A stretch of 14,153 nucleotides of DNA from Coriobacteriales bacterium (GTDB lineage Bacteria > Actinomycetota > Coriobacteriia > Coriobacteriales > UBA8131), in assembly GCA_031261765.1 (NCBI GenBank), contig JAISJA010000079.1:1-14153 (forward strand), given 5' to 3'. The notes beneath the pieces are model-generated. The model made no database searches. It worked only from the letters and a program-made list of their open reading frames with translations, and was not told the DNA's origin. Each line of letters begins with the position of its first letter. Position 1 is the first letter of the stretch. Positions 14,036 to 14,153 of the stretch are shown in pieces. The translations under genes were made by a program, and so were the position numbers.

Positions 14036-14117
14036 AGGGCTGGATTCCCGCAAAGGGCTGGATTCCCGCCTTCGCGGGAATGACGGCGGAGCTCGCGGGA
14101 ATGACGGCGGGAATGAC
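14034..14117 (-). repeat. Palindromic repeats right of the GIY-YIG gene, inverted orientation
   Basis: AAAGGGCTGGATTCCCGC occurs twice in perfect tandem (14034-14051, 14052-14069). The second copy runs into CTTCGCGGGAATGAC (14070-14084), completing a full hairpin unit. Two shorter right ends (CGCGGGAATGAC near 14094-14105 and GGCGGGAATGAC at 14106-14117) follow. These are reverse complements of the copies on the left side. Confidence 0.88.
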
Positions 14118-14136
14118 ACAGAAGGGGGTGTTGGCG

Positions 14137-14153
14137 ATGCCGAATAACAACCT
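14137..14153 (+). CDS. Start of a gene, probably glycyl-tRNA synthetase beta subunit (glyS)
   Basis: Only ATG CCG AAT AAC AAC and two further bases are inside the window. A strong Shine-Dalgarno, GAAGGGGG (14121-14128), stands eight bases before the ATG. The identity as glyS is inferred only from the usual glyQ-glyS order; five residues cannot prove it. Confidence 0.45.

Larger units (their letters stand above)
13569..14117 (+). mobile_element. Putative repeat-flanked cassette carrying a GIY-YIG nuclease gene
   Basis: The nuclease gene at 13739-14035 is bounded by the same palindromic repeat in opposite orientations. The innermost left copy ends ...GGAATCCAGCCCTTT at 13723 and the right side begins AAAGGGCTGGATTCC at 14034, a perfect 15-bp terminal inverted match. 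The interior of about 310 bp contains little besides the gene and its ribosome binding site. The gene is visibly richer in A and T than its neighbours. The whole block sits where glyQ would normally be followed by glyS. That the unit moves as such is inference; no target duplication is evident. Confidence 0.55.

Overview
The window is bacterial chromosome of moderately high GC, mostly housekeeping genes with short intergenic gaps. TTG starts with clear Shine-Dalgarno sequences (ddl, dedA, rpsP), a two-subunit type glycyl-tRNA synthetase (glyQ), and a secreted protease with both an N-terminal signal and a C-terminal membrane anchor suggest a Gram-positive lineage. My best guess is an Actinomycetota/Coriobacteriia-like organism; this is a low-to-moderate-confidence impression, not a derived result. 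Isoleucine is encoded mostly by ATA, which is unusual for DNA of this composition.

Layout: (1) 1-401, the 5' part of rlmN on the minus strand, divergent from (2) ddl (528-1514), which overlaps a thioredoxin-reductase-like flavoprotein gene (1502-2389). (3) A small SRP RNA gene (about 2476-2562). (4) A DedA-family membrane protein gene (2635-3288). (5) A very large cell-surface subtilase gene (3411-8435) encoding a signal segment, propeptide, peptidase S8 domain, ten fibronectin type III (FN3) repeats, an acidic linker and a C-terminal membrane anchor. One in-frame TAG at 5415-5417 splits it. (6) The ribosome/RNA cluster rpsP-khpA-rimM-trmD (8517-10741), in which rimM carries a 138-bp in-frame palindromic repeat element. 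(7) A stand-alone FMN-binding glutamate-synthase-like gene (10895-12484) with its own promoter. (8) glyQ (12671-13534), then a terminator, a cluster of palindromic repeats, a small GIY-YIG nuclease gene (13739-14035), more repeats in the opposite orientation, and the first codons of a gene at 14137 that is probably glyS.

The most interesting layer is the family of short palindromic repeats sharing the frame TCATTC...GAATCC. They occur inside rimM, after trmD, after the glutamate-synthase-like gene, and on both sides of the GIY-YIG gene. Two copies differ by compensatory base-pair changes, showing that the hairpin itself is conserved. The repeat-flanked GIY-YIG gene looks like a mobile cassette that has entered the glyQ-glyS interval. 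The other main anomaly is the amber codon in the protease gene, next to a recent 68-bp duplication.
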